Part shown: one piece after another, positions 22,483 to 33,665 of the stretch
How positions within the stretch are numbered: the stretch's first letter is position 1
How the letters are laid out: each line of letters begins with the position of its first letter
Origin: Curvularia sp. ZM96
Taxonomy: Eukaryota > Ascomycota > Dothideomycetes > Pleosporales > Pleosporaceae
Assembly (NCBI GenBank): GCA_022457065.1
Contig: JAJGBQ010000005.1
Span: forward strand, 1,984,001 to 2,048,000
Length of the DNA stretch: 64,000 nucleotides
Direction of reading: 5' to 3'
Program-made: the position numbers and the translations under genes
The notes under the pieces: model-generated
The model's input: the letters and a program-made list of their open reading frames with translations, nothing else
Databases searched by the model: none
What the model was told of the DNA's origin: nothing

Positions 22483-25035
22483 TTACTCGGGGTTTGTGCT
22501 GTGGTGACTGCTGTCCAACGGTACACTCGACCGTTTGTGGATGTCTAGCAGCCTCGCCGAACCAGCGCTGAGGTGCCTGACGTGACCCTTGCCGAGATCA
22601 ACGCTTTTAGCACGTTGTAGCATGATCGGCTCAGAGTCGGATGTAGGCGAGGTCGGTGACTCTTGACTGGGTGAGTCAGTCACTAGTTCGGCCGTCTTTG
22701 AAGATCTATCCCCAGTGTCATTAGTAAAGACGCTGAGGAGGCCTTCAGTCGATTTGATGCGCGGTCGACGATAGACTATGGTGGGTTGCCGGGCGACGCC
22801 ACTCTGGACGCGCTGACCTTCTTCGGCGGGTTGGGATGGTACCACTGTCTCCGTCTCTTCATCGGATTCGACCGCAGTGTCAAGCGCCATCAGTGTGCTG
22901 CTAGGTCTTCGGCCCCGATCATCGTGTCCATATGGGGAGCGGCCTTGGTCTGGCATGTTTGTGAGCTTTTTGAAGTACTCATCATCGGCCATTCCTAGCT
23001 CCTCGTAAGAAGGATTGAATTCTTCGTTGCGCAGTACAGACTGAGACGTGAGGCTGGAGCGCATCTGAGATCGGTTGGATGCACGCTTGAGTGGCCTTCC
23101 GGAAAGCCACGAGGCTTCAGAGTCGACTGATGCAAGTGATTGAGACATGGTAGTGGTAGGCACACCTGGGCTCACGGGAGAATCGGATCGGCCCATAAGC
23201 GGTGGTCCCACACGAAGATCCGACAGTTGCTGACTTCTCTTACGGTTGGAAGTGGCACTGTCTGAAGGTTTTTCTGGTGATTGCACACGCGAGTCGGGAG
23301 GAGAGATGGGGAATTCGGGAAGGTCTTCCCTGAACTTTGATCGGGTTCGTCGAGGTACGCTCGAGGGTCTTTTGATCTGCATTGGCTGTGAGGAAACAGG
23401 CGCAGTTCCAACAAGGTGGATGGGGATGGGTTGTCGAGACATGGATTCGCGTGACGTGTTGGAAAACGAGGCCTCAGAAGGCGGAGGACGCGCTTGCTCT
23501 TGCGAACTACGCTTTGATCTTCGGAAGATGGAAGCAAACACGCCCAGGCGCCTGCCCTCTGTGCTGAGCCTGCGCGTGGAAGAAGCCTTGTTCGAGGTTG
23601 CCGAAGTGTCAATGGTATCGACAGGGTGCAATGATCCGCTCCTTGCGGGATCTTGGAAATGTACAAATTCGATGGGTGTGTCGTGGGGAAACTTCTCGGA
23701 TAGGAGCGCTGGGAGTACCGAAGCGTCCGATACAACGCGGGTGTGCATTTGGGTAGAGGCGCTGCCTGGCGAATCGCGAGCGACCTGAGGATTGGATACT
23801 ACAGGTTCTTCGACGGGGCTTTCTAGTGGGGTAGGTAACTGATTGTTGACTCGTGAGGGAGGGGTAACGGGTGTCTCGAATGGCTGTGGTCGGACTGGTG
23901 TCGATGGGCGGACGTCCTCCATGGGTACCGGGGCTTCTCGCTCGATACCCAGCCCGGCTGCGCTTGTCTCGTCCTTGCGGGGAGTTGTAGGCGTGGCTTG
24001 GGCTTCGACAGCGTTTTGCTTCTCGGCACGTCTTTCTAGCCTCCGGCGTAGACGCTCTTGCTCGGCTTTGGCCTTTTTCTCTCTCCGCCTCTTATCTCGG
24101 TCCAGGATATCACGCAGTGCTCCAGCATCGAGGTCATCGGCAAGATCGTCAATCCGGCTTGTCCTCCGGTTTGGTCTTTGGTCTTCGCTGCTGATGGGCT
24201 GTCGTTCGCGGCGTGCGGCTTTTTCGCTGCGTGCGTTTGGCGAAGTGCGGTCACCGGCGTGGTAGTTTGAGCCAAAAGAAATGCGAATGGTGGGTCGAGG
24301 TGCGAACATGTCGAGTGCACTCACTCGGAAGGCACGGTTGTCTAAGCCGTCGGACATGGAGGAGTGGATCGAGTCGACGAGGGGTAGGGAAACATTCGAG
24401 GTCGGGCGCTCAAAGCGGTGGTTGAAGGCGCCCTTGACCTTCTTGCTGTCTCTGCGGAGCATGCTCCCCGAGCTGCCGGCGGGTCGTTTCTGGGGCATGG
24501 CAAGAGACATGGCACGGATTTCCTCTTCACGAACGTGGTCATGTTCTCTGCGGCGTTTGCTGGACAGGCGGCGGATAAGAGAAGAGTCTGTAACAGGATC
24601 CCTGCGCACCGACTGGGATCGCTGGAGCTTAGCGCGACCCTTTGGTGAGGGCGGCGGGCTGGGATGGGACTGCGAGTAGAAGTTGTAGGGAATACCGCCG
24701 TAGTCTTGGTGGATGGGCCGCAGGTGCGGGCTGTGCTCGAGGCGGCGCTGGACGGGAAGGGCAGTGATGTCTTCTGCACTCGACTGCGGCCATGACTCCT
24801 TGCCAAAGGCAAGCGGCGGCAGGGTCCTGTCGACGTCACGCCTTGCGGCGGTGGTGGAGCGCGAACTGCCCCTTCTGCGGCGCAGGCGCTGGCTAGGGCC
24901 GCGACGCGGGCCATTGTTGCTCTGAGTCGTGCTGGCGTGGTGGCCGGCGACAGGCAACTGCCTGTCTGCAGCCGCAGCAGAGGCACCGTCCTTGAACTTG
25001 GCGGCTTTCCTGCGCCTCCGCCCAAACAGCCACAT
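22483..25035 (-). CDS. Large disordered Ser/Pro/Arg-rich protein, about 850 aa, unknown function
   Basis: A single long frame with no internal stop. I place the start at ATG 25035 (MWLFGRRRRKAAKFKDG), where the composition changes from Pro/Ala/Arg-rich leader translation to protein-like sequence. The frame remains open to 25770, but that extension looks like GC-rich leader DNA. The protein is largely low complexity. About residues 295-340 hold a charged helical segment (LADDLDAGALRDILDRDK, then KKAKAEQERLRRRLERRAEK) likely to form a coiled coil. Many Arg-x-x-Ser sites (for example RRLSTEGRRLG, RKRSQQLSDL) suggest phosphorylation. The C-terminus has IMLQRAKSVDLGKGHVRHL. I recognise no domain; conservation could be tested by search. 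The antisense frames across it are compositional shadows. Confidence 0.75.
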   Translation of the reverse strand: MWLFGRRRRKAAKFKDGASAAAADRQLPVAGHHASTTQSNNGPRRGPSQRLRRRRGSSRSTTAARRDVDRTLPPLAFGKESWPQSSAEDITALPVQRRLEHSPHLRPIHQDYGGIPYNFYSQSHPSPPPSPKGRAKLQRSQSVRRDPVTDSSLIRRLSSKRRREHDHVREEEIRAMSLAMPQKRPAGSSGSMLRRDSKKVKGAFNHRFERPTSNVSLPLVDSIHSSMSDGLDNRAFRVSALDMFAPRPTIRISFGSNYHAGDRTSPNARSEKAARRERQPISSEDQRPNRRTSRIDDLADDLDAGALRDILDRDKRRREKKAKAEQERLRRRLERRAEKQNAVEAQATPTTPRKDETSAAGLGIEREAPVPMEDVRPSTPVRPQPFETPVTPPSRVNNQLPTPLESPVEEPVVSNPQVARDSPGSASTQMHTRVVSDASVLPALLSEKFPHDTPIEFVHFQDPARSGSLHPVDTIDTSATSNKASSTRRLSTEGRRLGVFASIFRRSKRSSQEQARPPPSEASFSNTSRESMSRQPIPIHLVGTAPVSSQPMQIKRPSSVPRRTRSKFREDLPEFPISPPDSRVQSPEKPSDSATSNRKRSQQLSDLRVGPPLMGRSDSPVSPGVPTTTMSQSLASVDSEASWLSGRPLKRASNRSQMRSSLTSQSVLRNEEFNPSYEELGMADDEYFKKLTNMPDQGRSPYGHDDRGRRPSSTLMALDTAVESDEETETVVPSQPAEEGQRVQSGVARQPTIVYRRPRIKSTEGLLSVFTNDTGDRSSKTAELVTDSPSQESPTSPTSDSEPIMLQRAKSVDLGKGHVRHLSAGSARLLDIHKRSSVPLDSSHHSTNPE

Positions 25036-27856
25036 GGGAATTGGAGGGCGCCAGAGCGACGGCGACGGCGCGGCGGACGGGTGGGAGGGAGAGACGGCGG
25101 GAGGGTCGTCACGGGGCGGACGACGTGGACGCGACGGGGCGGATGCTACGTGGAATGGGAGTCGCGACACAGGCGGTGGTTGGGCTGCATGTTGCTCGGG
25201 CGGCTCTCTGGCGGCGGGCGCGGGCGGCGAAACGGGCGAGAGGGTGAAGGAAGGCAACGCGGATGGAGCGGGCGGGCAAGGAGAAGACAACGGCGGCAGC
25301 GTGCGGTGATGTAAGGGCGGACTCGCCTGACAGGGCTCGATTCTTGGTTGGAAGGGCTCGACCCTCGCAGATGAAGATCCCCACCACGAGGACAGGGCCA
25401 AAAATATACTTGTACTGGGCTGCTCGGGCATTTGTCGCGGGCCCTTGTCAGTGCGCTGCAGCGCTGCCCGCCATGCTGGCCCACGTACAGTGCCGACACG
25501 ACAGCGTGCCCGCCAGCTCGCCCTCCCCCCATCCCCCAGCCCGCCAGCGCGCCGGCTTGGGCTCGTCGAGGCATTCACTGGAACGCCAGAAGCATCGTCC
25601 CAGATTGTCGCGTCGATCTCGCCCTCACCGTGGCCAACCAACGGCGCCAAGGGGCTGCCCAACACGGACGCCACCGCTCTGGCACCCTCGCACCCGGCGC
25701 CCCGTGAGGCCGTGTCGACAGGGCTGCCCGCCGCCCATGTACCGGCCGTCGAGGGCACGCTCTCGCCCACCGCTCACCTCAGCTTATCGCCCGCCTGTCA
25801 CTGGTCTCCTTTCCGCCCTCCGCTCAGAAAAACAACCCTCGCCCACGTCAAAAGAAACAAGACGCTGCCGTTTCCAGGCCCGGCCGCCGCCCGCTGCCCG
25901 CCGCCTCCTCCAGACGGCGGTACGCTGCATCATTCATTACCGCCTGCGCTGCTAGCACCCCAAGTATGTATCCAAACCTCGGGGCGACACGTCGGCCTTG
26001 TAGCCCGCGCTGGGCGTGGCTTGCTGGGGACATCGTCATGATCCCTATCTCCCTCCAATGGCGCCCGCCAGGTTGAATCCTCCCTGCAGCATGCCCACCT
26101 GCAAGACCATCACCAAAAACGTTGTGCCTCCTCGCACTCAGGTACCCGTGTCTCAACCATGCACGTTTCTTACCCGCACTTGGAAAGGGGTTCCTTGTCC
26201 GCGGCTGCCCAAGGTCGACAAACCACCGCTGCTGATCGGGGCCAACGGCTGCGCAGCTCGTGGCTACTTTTTTGTTTTGCGCCCAAAGACCTGCCCGTGA
26301 CCATCTGCCCTTTGAACCGCATGAAACGTCCAAGGCATGGCATGCTGACGTTTCAAATGCACAATGCTGGGTTATTACTTGACTTGTGCGCCACATGCAG
26401 CCTGCTAGAAGACGTTAGAAAAAACTGCAATCCCGCCTTCCGCTTTCTCGGCGGCCCGCAGTTGACTCATTGCCAATACGGAAGACGGGGGTGCATGGAG
26501 GGAACACCAACTGTCACACCTACGTCAGTTTCTGCTTCGCTTCCTTCGCCTTCGCTTCGCCACGCCTGCCAATGGGGTTCGTCCAATACAGACTAGTCTT
26601 TATCCACATCCAGTCACTCTGGGAGTTCGGCGCCCCAAGAGACAAGCCCAAACTTACTCTCTGTTTCTTACAAGTGAGCCGAAGTGCTACGAGCAGATGA
26701 CGAACAGATGCTCACGTCCATTCAATGATCGGCCGCCGTCTTGAACCTCTCATATACTCCGTACACAAGGGTGGGAAGTGCCTCCGACACAGACATACGA
26801 ACCCTGGCAAACGCATGGAACGCAGCGGATCCCCAAACCCCAGCCAAGCAAGTTTTCGTCCTGCCTGCTTCTGACTGTACCAAATCCGGTACAGCTTTTG
26901 CCTAGCCGACTTTGTTGTCCAGTGCTGCGTAGTCGCGCAAATATGCTTTATGGCTGCTCAAGCCTGACGTATAACAGCGGCCACAACAGCAAACCAATAC
27001 TGGCTTGCATCGGGGAAGCTGCCACCCCTACATAGCGCCAGGTCACCACGACGCTTCCAAGAAAAGACTCTGGTAAATCCATGGTCCTCGGAGTCTTTAC
27101 TTCGTAGGTGTTATGCATGGTCATGCTCGTATTAAACACTATCTTCGCTGCTTCCGCTGCCTCTGAATTGCTGCATATACTATGGGAATACTTGAAATTG
27201 CCAATACACTTCAAGTGTAGCTGCGAGCATCATCCGACTATGTTGATAAGCGAGGCATATGTGGGGACTGTTGAGGTAGGAGATTGCATTGACGGGAGCT
27301 TCTATGCAACACTCGAGGACGCCTTATCCGTCCCTACGACGGTCATGGTTCACAAACGTGTTAACAACAACGCGGAACGCAGACTCGAATAGCTTATTGC
27401 CAATTCAGCACCCGTGATTCAAATAGTAGGGTTCGCACGGCCTTGACCCAGCCTGCGCGAATTGGTTGAGATGACTGTAGGTTGCCTATTGAGGAGATGG
27501 TGAGAGAATGCACGTGACGCCGTTAGGACATCGTATGATCATCGTAAACGCTCCTGCAGCATATTCGTAGCTTGGAAGTACACGCAAAAGCATATACAAT
27601 GGAAAAGCAAATCGCTTATCGTTCTTTGACGTCTGACCTGACTGCGGCCGAACTATCATGTGGATTCGTGTGCTGTTCCGCCTTACCCAATTGGGAAAAG
27701 ACAGGGTCCTTCCTGCCTTGCCAACACAGCGCTCCACCGTGTAAACAAACACCACTCACCCACTACACCGTCACCACCCCGCAATCTCGATAAGCCGAAT
27801 CCAGCAATCTACGACCAGATCATTGACATCCGATTGCGCTCGCTCAGAACACCAGC
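25036..27856. other. Intergenic, GC-rich leader then gene-free DNA
   Basis: 2.8 kb between divergent genes. From 25036 to about 26000 it is very GC-rich and probably the promoter and leader of the large disordered protein. The rest has short frames without domain support. Confidence 0.5.
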
Positions 27857-29330
27857 ATGGCTCACAACGGGCGCATGAGTATGGCGCGCACCACTTCGCA
27901 CAACCAGCGTGCACCGCCAATCGACCTTGGGCTCATGGCAAGTTCACAGACATTCTCAGACTCGAAGGAAAGAAAACTAACAGGCGTAGAGCGATGCTGA
28001 CATTGCCGCCGACATATCACAATTTGGTGTCCCGTTCACCGTCGCAGACCTACAAAAGCCGAACCCCCAACTCATCCAAATGATATTCGAACGGCTGCTC
28101 GAACATCTCACGAGCAGAACCCGCGAAAACGTTGCGCCAGTAATGCGTGCCGCTGCCGAAGACATATGTGGAGGGGATGCAGAGAGGCTCTATCCTAGCG
28201 ATAACAGAGATTTGATGGGTTTCTTTGTTATGCTGAGGAAACTGCTCCGCGAGGTGAGTACCGTCTGGGAATGCCAATTGAAAGCTCGCTAACATGTGCA
28301 GTGTGGAATAGCTGACTTCACCTTCAACGACCTTTACAAGCCCACGCATGGCCGACTCGTAAAGATCTTTTCCTACATGATCAACTTTTTCCTCTTCCGC
28401 AACTCGGTGGTCGACGTCATCGATCACCATGTCAACAAAGCCGAACGCACCAAAATACGAATCGAGCAGCTATACAACGACAAGCAGGCCAAGGAAGCAA
28501 AACTGGCCGAGCTCGAGCGCAACCGTGCGGCTACGCAAAGGCTGATGCAAGAGAGGGAGAATCGCAACAAAGAGTTGAAGACGCGGCTGTTGGAGTTGAA
28601 GAGGGGTCAAGAGGCAGTCACAGAGAAGCTCGAGCGCGCAAAACTCGAGCAGGATAGACTGAAGAAGTTACTCCAGCAAAAGGTCGAAGACAAGGAAAAT
28701 GCCCAGCGTGAGGTGCTGAAACTGAAGCCATATACGCAACAAAGCCCCACTGCTCTCGAAGACTCATTGCGCGACATGAGCGACCGACTCAACGGCGACA
28801 AAACACAAATCGATATGCTGGACCGCCGTGCTCGCGCGCTTCAGACGTCTACTGATTCATTTGGGGTGGTCGCTACCGACGTTACGTCGTGTACGCGATT
28901 GCTTACCGATGTACAAGCAGACCTCGCACGAGAGGAAGAGGAATTGGCAAAGGCATCGAGACACCGAGATGCACTAGCCGACCGGAGCAACAATGTGCGC
29001 GACGTCGAGCGACAAGAGCGCCTCTTGCAAAAGCAGCTGAGTAACATCAATGCGCGCACAGACAAGCTCAAGACCAAAGGCGACGAAGAGGCAGAGCGCG
29101 CTCGTAAACGCATGGAAGAACTTCGAGATACTCATGCCAAGCTGACCGAAGAACGTGGTGAGAAGGGGCGGGAGATGGAGCGGCGCAGGGTCCGTATTGA
29201 GCAGACGGAAAAGAAGATGGCGGAGCTCAAGGACAACATTGAGAACGAGGTTCACTCCGCTCACGCCGAGTATCTCAAGATGGAGAGCCACATCAAGCTC
29301 TACATCACAGAGATGGAGCAAAGCATATAG
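27857..29330 (+). CDS. nuf2: Kinetochore protein Nuf2, 457 aa
   Basis: A subunit of the Ndc80 complex that links kinetochores to spindle microtubules. Exons are 27857-27937, 27990-28253 and 28302-29330. The first intron must run from GCAAGT to TAG (27938-27989): every GT in exon 1 leaves the wrong phase, whereas the GC donor gives GLM-SDADIAADISQFGVP in frame, and the intron has an AACTAAC branch site. The N-terminal calponin-homology domain (about 28-165) contains FTVADLQKPNP, VAPVMRAAAEDICGG and CGIADFTFNDLYKPTHGRL. From about residue 175 to the end the protein is coiled coil (e.g. LAELERNRAATQRLMQERE). Length matches fungal Nuf2. It is followed by its own 3' region and then the homocitrate synthase gene. 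Confidence 0.93.
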
Positions 29331-30560
29331 CTGTTTTCTTTGGTCAATTGGGCGGGGGCGTTTGGGACATTTTTTTGCTTCCTTTGAGATACCAGTGGGA
29401 CAATCTAGAGCGGTGGGATGTGATACCATGTAGTTTTGTTTTCGTGGCAGTCGTTGGAATTTGATTTGTTTGATGAGTATCTTGTCTCTCACCGCCGAAT
29501 GCGTGGCTGGAGAAAAGGAAAGACAGCGCATCCATGGGTCCAATATTGCAGCCGAGGTCGGGACAGGCAATGAAGGAGTCAGGGCCTTGGTGCCACCTTG
29601 CAAGCAGTGGCCCATATCTACACAGGGTTGTGTAATGGGCCACCGGCTATCCGGTAGACAAACAGGTGTCGTGAGGTTCTACCAAAAGCGCAGCATGGCC
29701 CGTACTGTGCAATGTCAACTCTCAACCTTTGCTGACATGGAACGTTTGTCTTTGCGCTTCTTAATTGTCTACACGACAGGGCCATATCTAACACCATCAC
29801 TCTTGATATGAGGCATGTATTTTGGTGCCTTGTTTGCAGCAGAAAGCACGTGAGCAAAGTCGTGGTGGGAACCAAGGACCCCTAATTTCACATGTGTCTA
29901 TTTTTTCACGTTGTAGCACAGCACTCGGATCTGAGGTTGGTTATGGCTGGTGGTAAAGGAAGAAGGAGTGCTAGGGAAGCAAAGAGTACGTATACGTGAT
30001 AATCGTCTGGAACGGCCTTTGGATCATTGCTTCACTTGTGAGTACCCTTGCGGGACTGGAAATGGCCCAGAGCCCAGACATGGTTGTACCTTTGTGTATT
30101 ATGTGGGTGGCACGCCAGTGAGCAGACCATTGTCCAAGTCTGCGTACTGACGAGGTGGTGTGGGGGCCCCGAGCGGTGAGTCGGAGGGGATGGATTGCAT
30201 ACCGCCAGCGTCCCATTGCTTGACTCATATGCGGAAACTGAAAAGGGTGCCGTGGTTTAATTTCTCCAGGTTTGTGGAGACTGTGGTAGACTGGGAGCGG
30301 GAAAAAAGGTAGCTGTACTCCGCCTCCCGTGCATAAATGTAGTAGAGGGATCCCTCCCGTTGGTCGCCCCAACCCCACATCACCAGCGAAGCCGGCCTAT
30401 AGCACCGCTGCAGGCCCGATCCCGGCCCAGACGCTTTCATCATCGCTCAGCATAGCAGATTTTTGTCTTGACTCACCTGGCTCGTAGCTGCCGCGCATTC
30501 AAATAGTCGTCTTTGCGCACCAACCCTCCTGCATTCTACCACAAACCTCAATTGCCCAAT
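29331..30560. other. Intergenic, homocitrate synthase promoter region
   Basis: 1.2 kb; no gene found. The last 100 bases before 30561 are C/T- and CA-rich leader. Confidence 0.5.
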
Positions 30561-32289
30561 ATGTGTCCTCCCACTGAAACACCTGCTACCAACGGCACCA
30601 ACGGTGCGCCCGTTAACAAGGAAGGCTTCACTGGTGTCCAGACCAGACAAAACCCTCATCCATCACACCGGAGCCCATACCAACCGGTTGGCGACTTCTT
30701 GTCAAATGTTGGCCGCTTCAAGATTATCGGTACGTTCAGAATGCCACTTCCTCACCGCCACCCGATGCGCACGCGACGTCATTTCGACTCTTGTGCCATT
30801 GGACAAGACGCGAGATCACAGCTGACTTTTTTTGCACAGAGAGCACACTGAGAGAGGGCGAGCAGTTTGCCAATGCCTACTTCGACCTCGAGGCCAAGAT
30901 CAAGATTGCCAAGGCTCTGGATAACTTTGGTGTTGACTGTATGATATTACTCCGCGGCACTTGGCCTGTAAATTCCCAAAGCTAATTGGTCTCCAGACAT
31001 CGAAGTAACTAGTCCTGCCGCCTCCGAGCAGTCAAGAAGGGACTGTGAGGCTCTGTGCAAGCTTGGAGTATGTTTTTGAAAATCGCCTGGTAGCGAGGAC
31101 GCACGCTAACAATTTTGTAGTTGAAAGCCAAGATTCTTACCCACGTACGATGCCATATGGACGATGCCCGAATCGCCGTCGAGACTGGTGTCGATGGCCT
31201 TGACGTCGTCATCGGAACCTCCTCGTACCTTCGCGAGCACAGCCATGGCAAGGACATGACATACATCAAGAACACCGCGCTCGAGGTTATTGAGTTCGTC
31301 AAGAGCAAGGGCAAGGAGATCCGCTTCAGTTCGGAAGACTCATTCCGATCGGATCTCGTCGATCTTCTTTCCATCTACAGCGCTGTTGACAAGGTCGGTG
31401 TCGACCGTGTTGGTATTGCCGACACCGTTGGCTGCGCATCTCCCCGTCAAGTCTACGACTTGGTACGCACTCTGCGCGGTGTTGTTTCCTGCGACATTGA
31501 GACTCATTTCCACAATGATTCTGGCTGTGCTATTGCGAACGCCTTTTGCGCATTGGAGGCCGGAGCTACGCACATTGACACCTCCGTGCTGGGCATTGGT
31601 GAGCGCAACGGCATCACTCCCCTTGGAGGCTTGATGGCTCGTATGATTGTGGCCGACCGTGAATACGTCACCAGCAAGTACAACATCAAGGCGCTCAAGG
31701 AAGTTGAGGATCTGGTTGCCGACCTTGTTGAGGTTAACATCCCATTCAACGTAAGTTTTTTTTTCCTTGGAAAATAGATGAGACCTGAACAGGACACTGA
31801 CTTGCGTAGAACTACATCACCGGATTCTGCGCCTTTACCCACAAGGCTGGTATTCACGCCAAGGCCATCCTGAACAACCCCTCGACCTACGAGATTATCA
31901 ACCCTCAGGATTTCGGCATGTCCCGTTACGTCCACTTCGCTAGCAGACTTACTGGATGGAACGCAATCAAGAGCCGTGCGGAGCAGCTTGGTCTGCAGAT
32001 GACGGATGCGCAATACAAGGAGTGCACTGCTAAGATCAAGGCCATTGCCGACATTCGCAAGATTGCTCTGGACGACACCGACTCAATTATCCGTACATAC
32101 CACAACAACCTCCATGCCTCGGAGGAAGTGCCACTTCTGCCTGGCATGACCGAGGAGGAGAAGGAAAAGTTCGCCAAGGCTGAGGCTGAACTGAACGGCC
32201 TCACCGAGAAGAGGGAGCTCGAGGCCACCGCTGATGCACAGGCCGAAGTACCTGCTGCCAAGAAGAACAAGACCGTGACCGTGTCATAA
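30561..32289 (+). CDS. lys20: Homocitrate synthase, 482 aa (lysine biosynthesis)
   Basis: It condenses acetyl-CoA with 2-oxoglutarate to homocitrate, the first committed step of the fungal alpha-aminoadipate lysine pathway. Exons are 30561-30729, 30840-30938, 30997-31067, 31121-31750 and 31810-32289; introns are 110, 58, 53 and 59 nt. The HMGL-like TIM barrel starts FKIIESTLREGEQFANAYFD (exon 1-2 junction), with the catalytic Arg/Glu pair in STLREGEQ, metal ligands in ETHFHNDSGCAIANAF and FTHKAGIHAKAI, and the barrel end GIGERNGITPLGG. The C-terminus is charged (PAAKKNKTVTVS). The first 50 residues are a variable extension. Feedback inhibition by lysine is known for the family. The symbol follows yeast LYS20/LYS21 and is by orthology. 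Confidence 0.97.
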
Positions 32290-32744
32290 GCGGGAGGCAC
32301 TTTGTAAATATCGGATGTCTGGAGTTTGTCATTTCTGAGGGTCTCTTTTTGAGCAGATTTGCAGCTGTTCCGGCTACGCAAAAGTTCCTGGTTTTATTTT
32401 TATTTTTTTGATACCGACAGACAGGCCAATAGGCAGCTGCCAGGATGTATAGAATTTACGAGTAACGATCCAAGTTGAGAAAAGAGAACTTGTGTACTTG
32501 CCAATCTTGAGCTCAGTGTCATAGCGCTGCAGCAACTAAGCTACCAATCAACCAGTCATATCTGAAGACCGCGGAGAAGACGAGCACGTGAGGCTGGACC
32601 CTGACTGACAGGGGGCGGACGCTTGCATTCTCCCCGACAGCCCCTCGCCTTCTTTGACCTACAAGAACCAGTCGCCACGCCTCGATCCTCTTTTTTTCCT
32701 CAGTTTTTCTCTTCTTTGTCTCTCTGTATATTTTATTTGCAATC
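32290..32744. other. Intergenic, IPP isomerase promoter
   Basis: 455 bp between tandem plus-strand genes. The last 70 bases are T/C-rich, as in many fungal core promoters. Confidence 0.6.
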
Positions 32745-33665
32745 ATGAGCACCATTGAGACGGTTACCCAGCACCCTGAGATTACGGCGGAAAATGTTCT
32801 GCGTCTTTTCCCCGAAGTAAACACGACCCTCATCGGAGGATCGCACAACTCTGCCACAAGCGACAATGCCCTGCAAGGTTACGACGAGGAACAGATACGG
32901 TTGATGGATGAGGTGTGCATTGTCTTGGACAACAATGACATACCTATCGGTAGCGCAACCAAGAAACTGTGTATGTGATTCCGCACGGCCTGGCACCCAG
33001 CGCAAGTCACCGAGGACGACACTGACAGAAACAGGCCACCTGATGGAGAACATTGACAAAGGCCTTCTCCACCGCGCCTTCTCTGTCTTCCTCTTCGATT
33101 CGCAGAACCGCCTGCTCCTCCAGCAACGTGCGACCGAGAAAATCACATTCCCAGACATGTGGACAAATACTTGCTGTTCGCACCCGCTAGGCATACCTGG
33201 AGAGACTGGCGTCGGACTGGAAGAGTCAATTCAGGGCGTGCGTCGCGCAGCAGTGCGCAAACTCGACCACGAGCTTGGCATCAAGCCCGAACAGGTGCCC
33301 ATCGACGACTTCAAGTTCCTCACACGGATACACTACAAGTCGCCTAGTGATGGCAAGTGGGGCGAGCATGAAAGTAAGTTATTCTGGCTGGAGCGCCAAT
33401 AGCACGATGGATGTATACTTACCGCCATCTAGTCGACTATATCCTCTTCATCAAGGCCGACGTGGATCTCAACGTCAACCCCAATGAAGCCCGGGACTCG
33501 AAGTTTGTGACTCAAGAGGATCTCAAGGCGATGTTCCAGGACAAATCGTTGAAGTTCACGCCCTGGTTCAAGCTCATTTGCGAAAGCATGCTGTTCGAGT
33601 GGTGGGACCATCTCGACTCTGGGCTGGAGAAGTACATGGGAGAAACGGAGATTCGGCGTATGTAA
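32745..33665 (+). CDS. idi1: Isopentenyl-diphosphate delta-isomerase (type I), 265 aa
   Basis: It interconverts isopentenyl and dimethylallyl diphosphate for sterol, prenyl and ubiquinone synthesis. Exons are 32745-32970, 33035-33373 and 33433-33665, with introns of 64 and 59 nt. The Nudix-fold core has HLMENIDKGLLHRAFSVFLF, the catalytic Cys motif TNTCCSHP (119-125), the Nudix-like helix RRAAVRKLDHELGI, and the active-site GEHEIDYILF (Glu186/Glu188) restored by the second splice. The C-terminal TPWFKLICESMLFEWWDHL is typical of eukaryotic type I enzymes. Length is normal, and no peroxisomal or mitochondrial targeting signal is evident. Confidence 0.97.

Noticed and set aside
25036..25770. 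Open extension upstream of the 850-residue protein
   Set aside because: The translation is Pro/Ala/Arg/Ser-rich as expected of GC-rich leader DNA, and antisense frames stay open as well. Protein-like sequence begins at MWLFGRRRRK.
22786..25955. Plus-strand frames opposite the large disordered protein
   Set aside because: Shadows of a biased coding strand, with no independent motifs.
30513..30560. Upstream extension of homocitrate synthase
   Set aside because: It would begin with TTG, not ATG; the ATG at 30561 fits the family.
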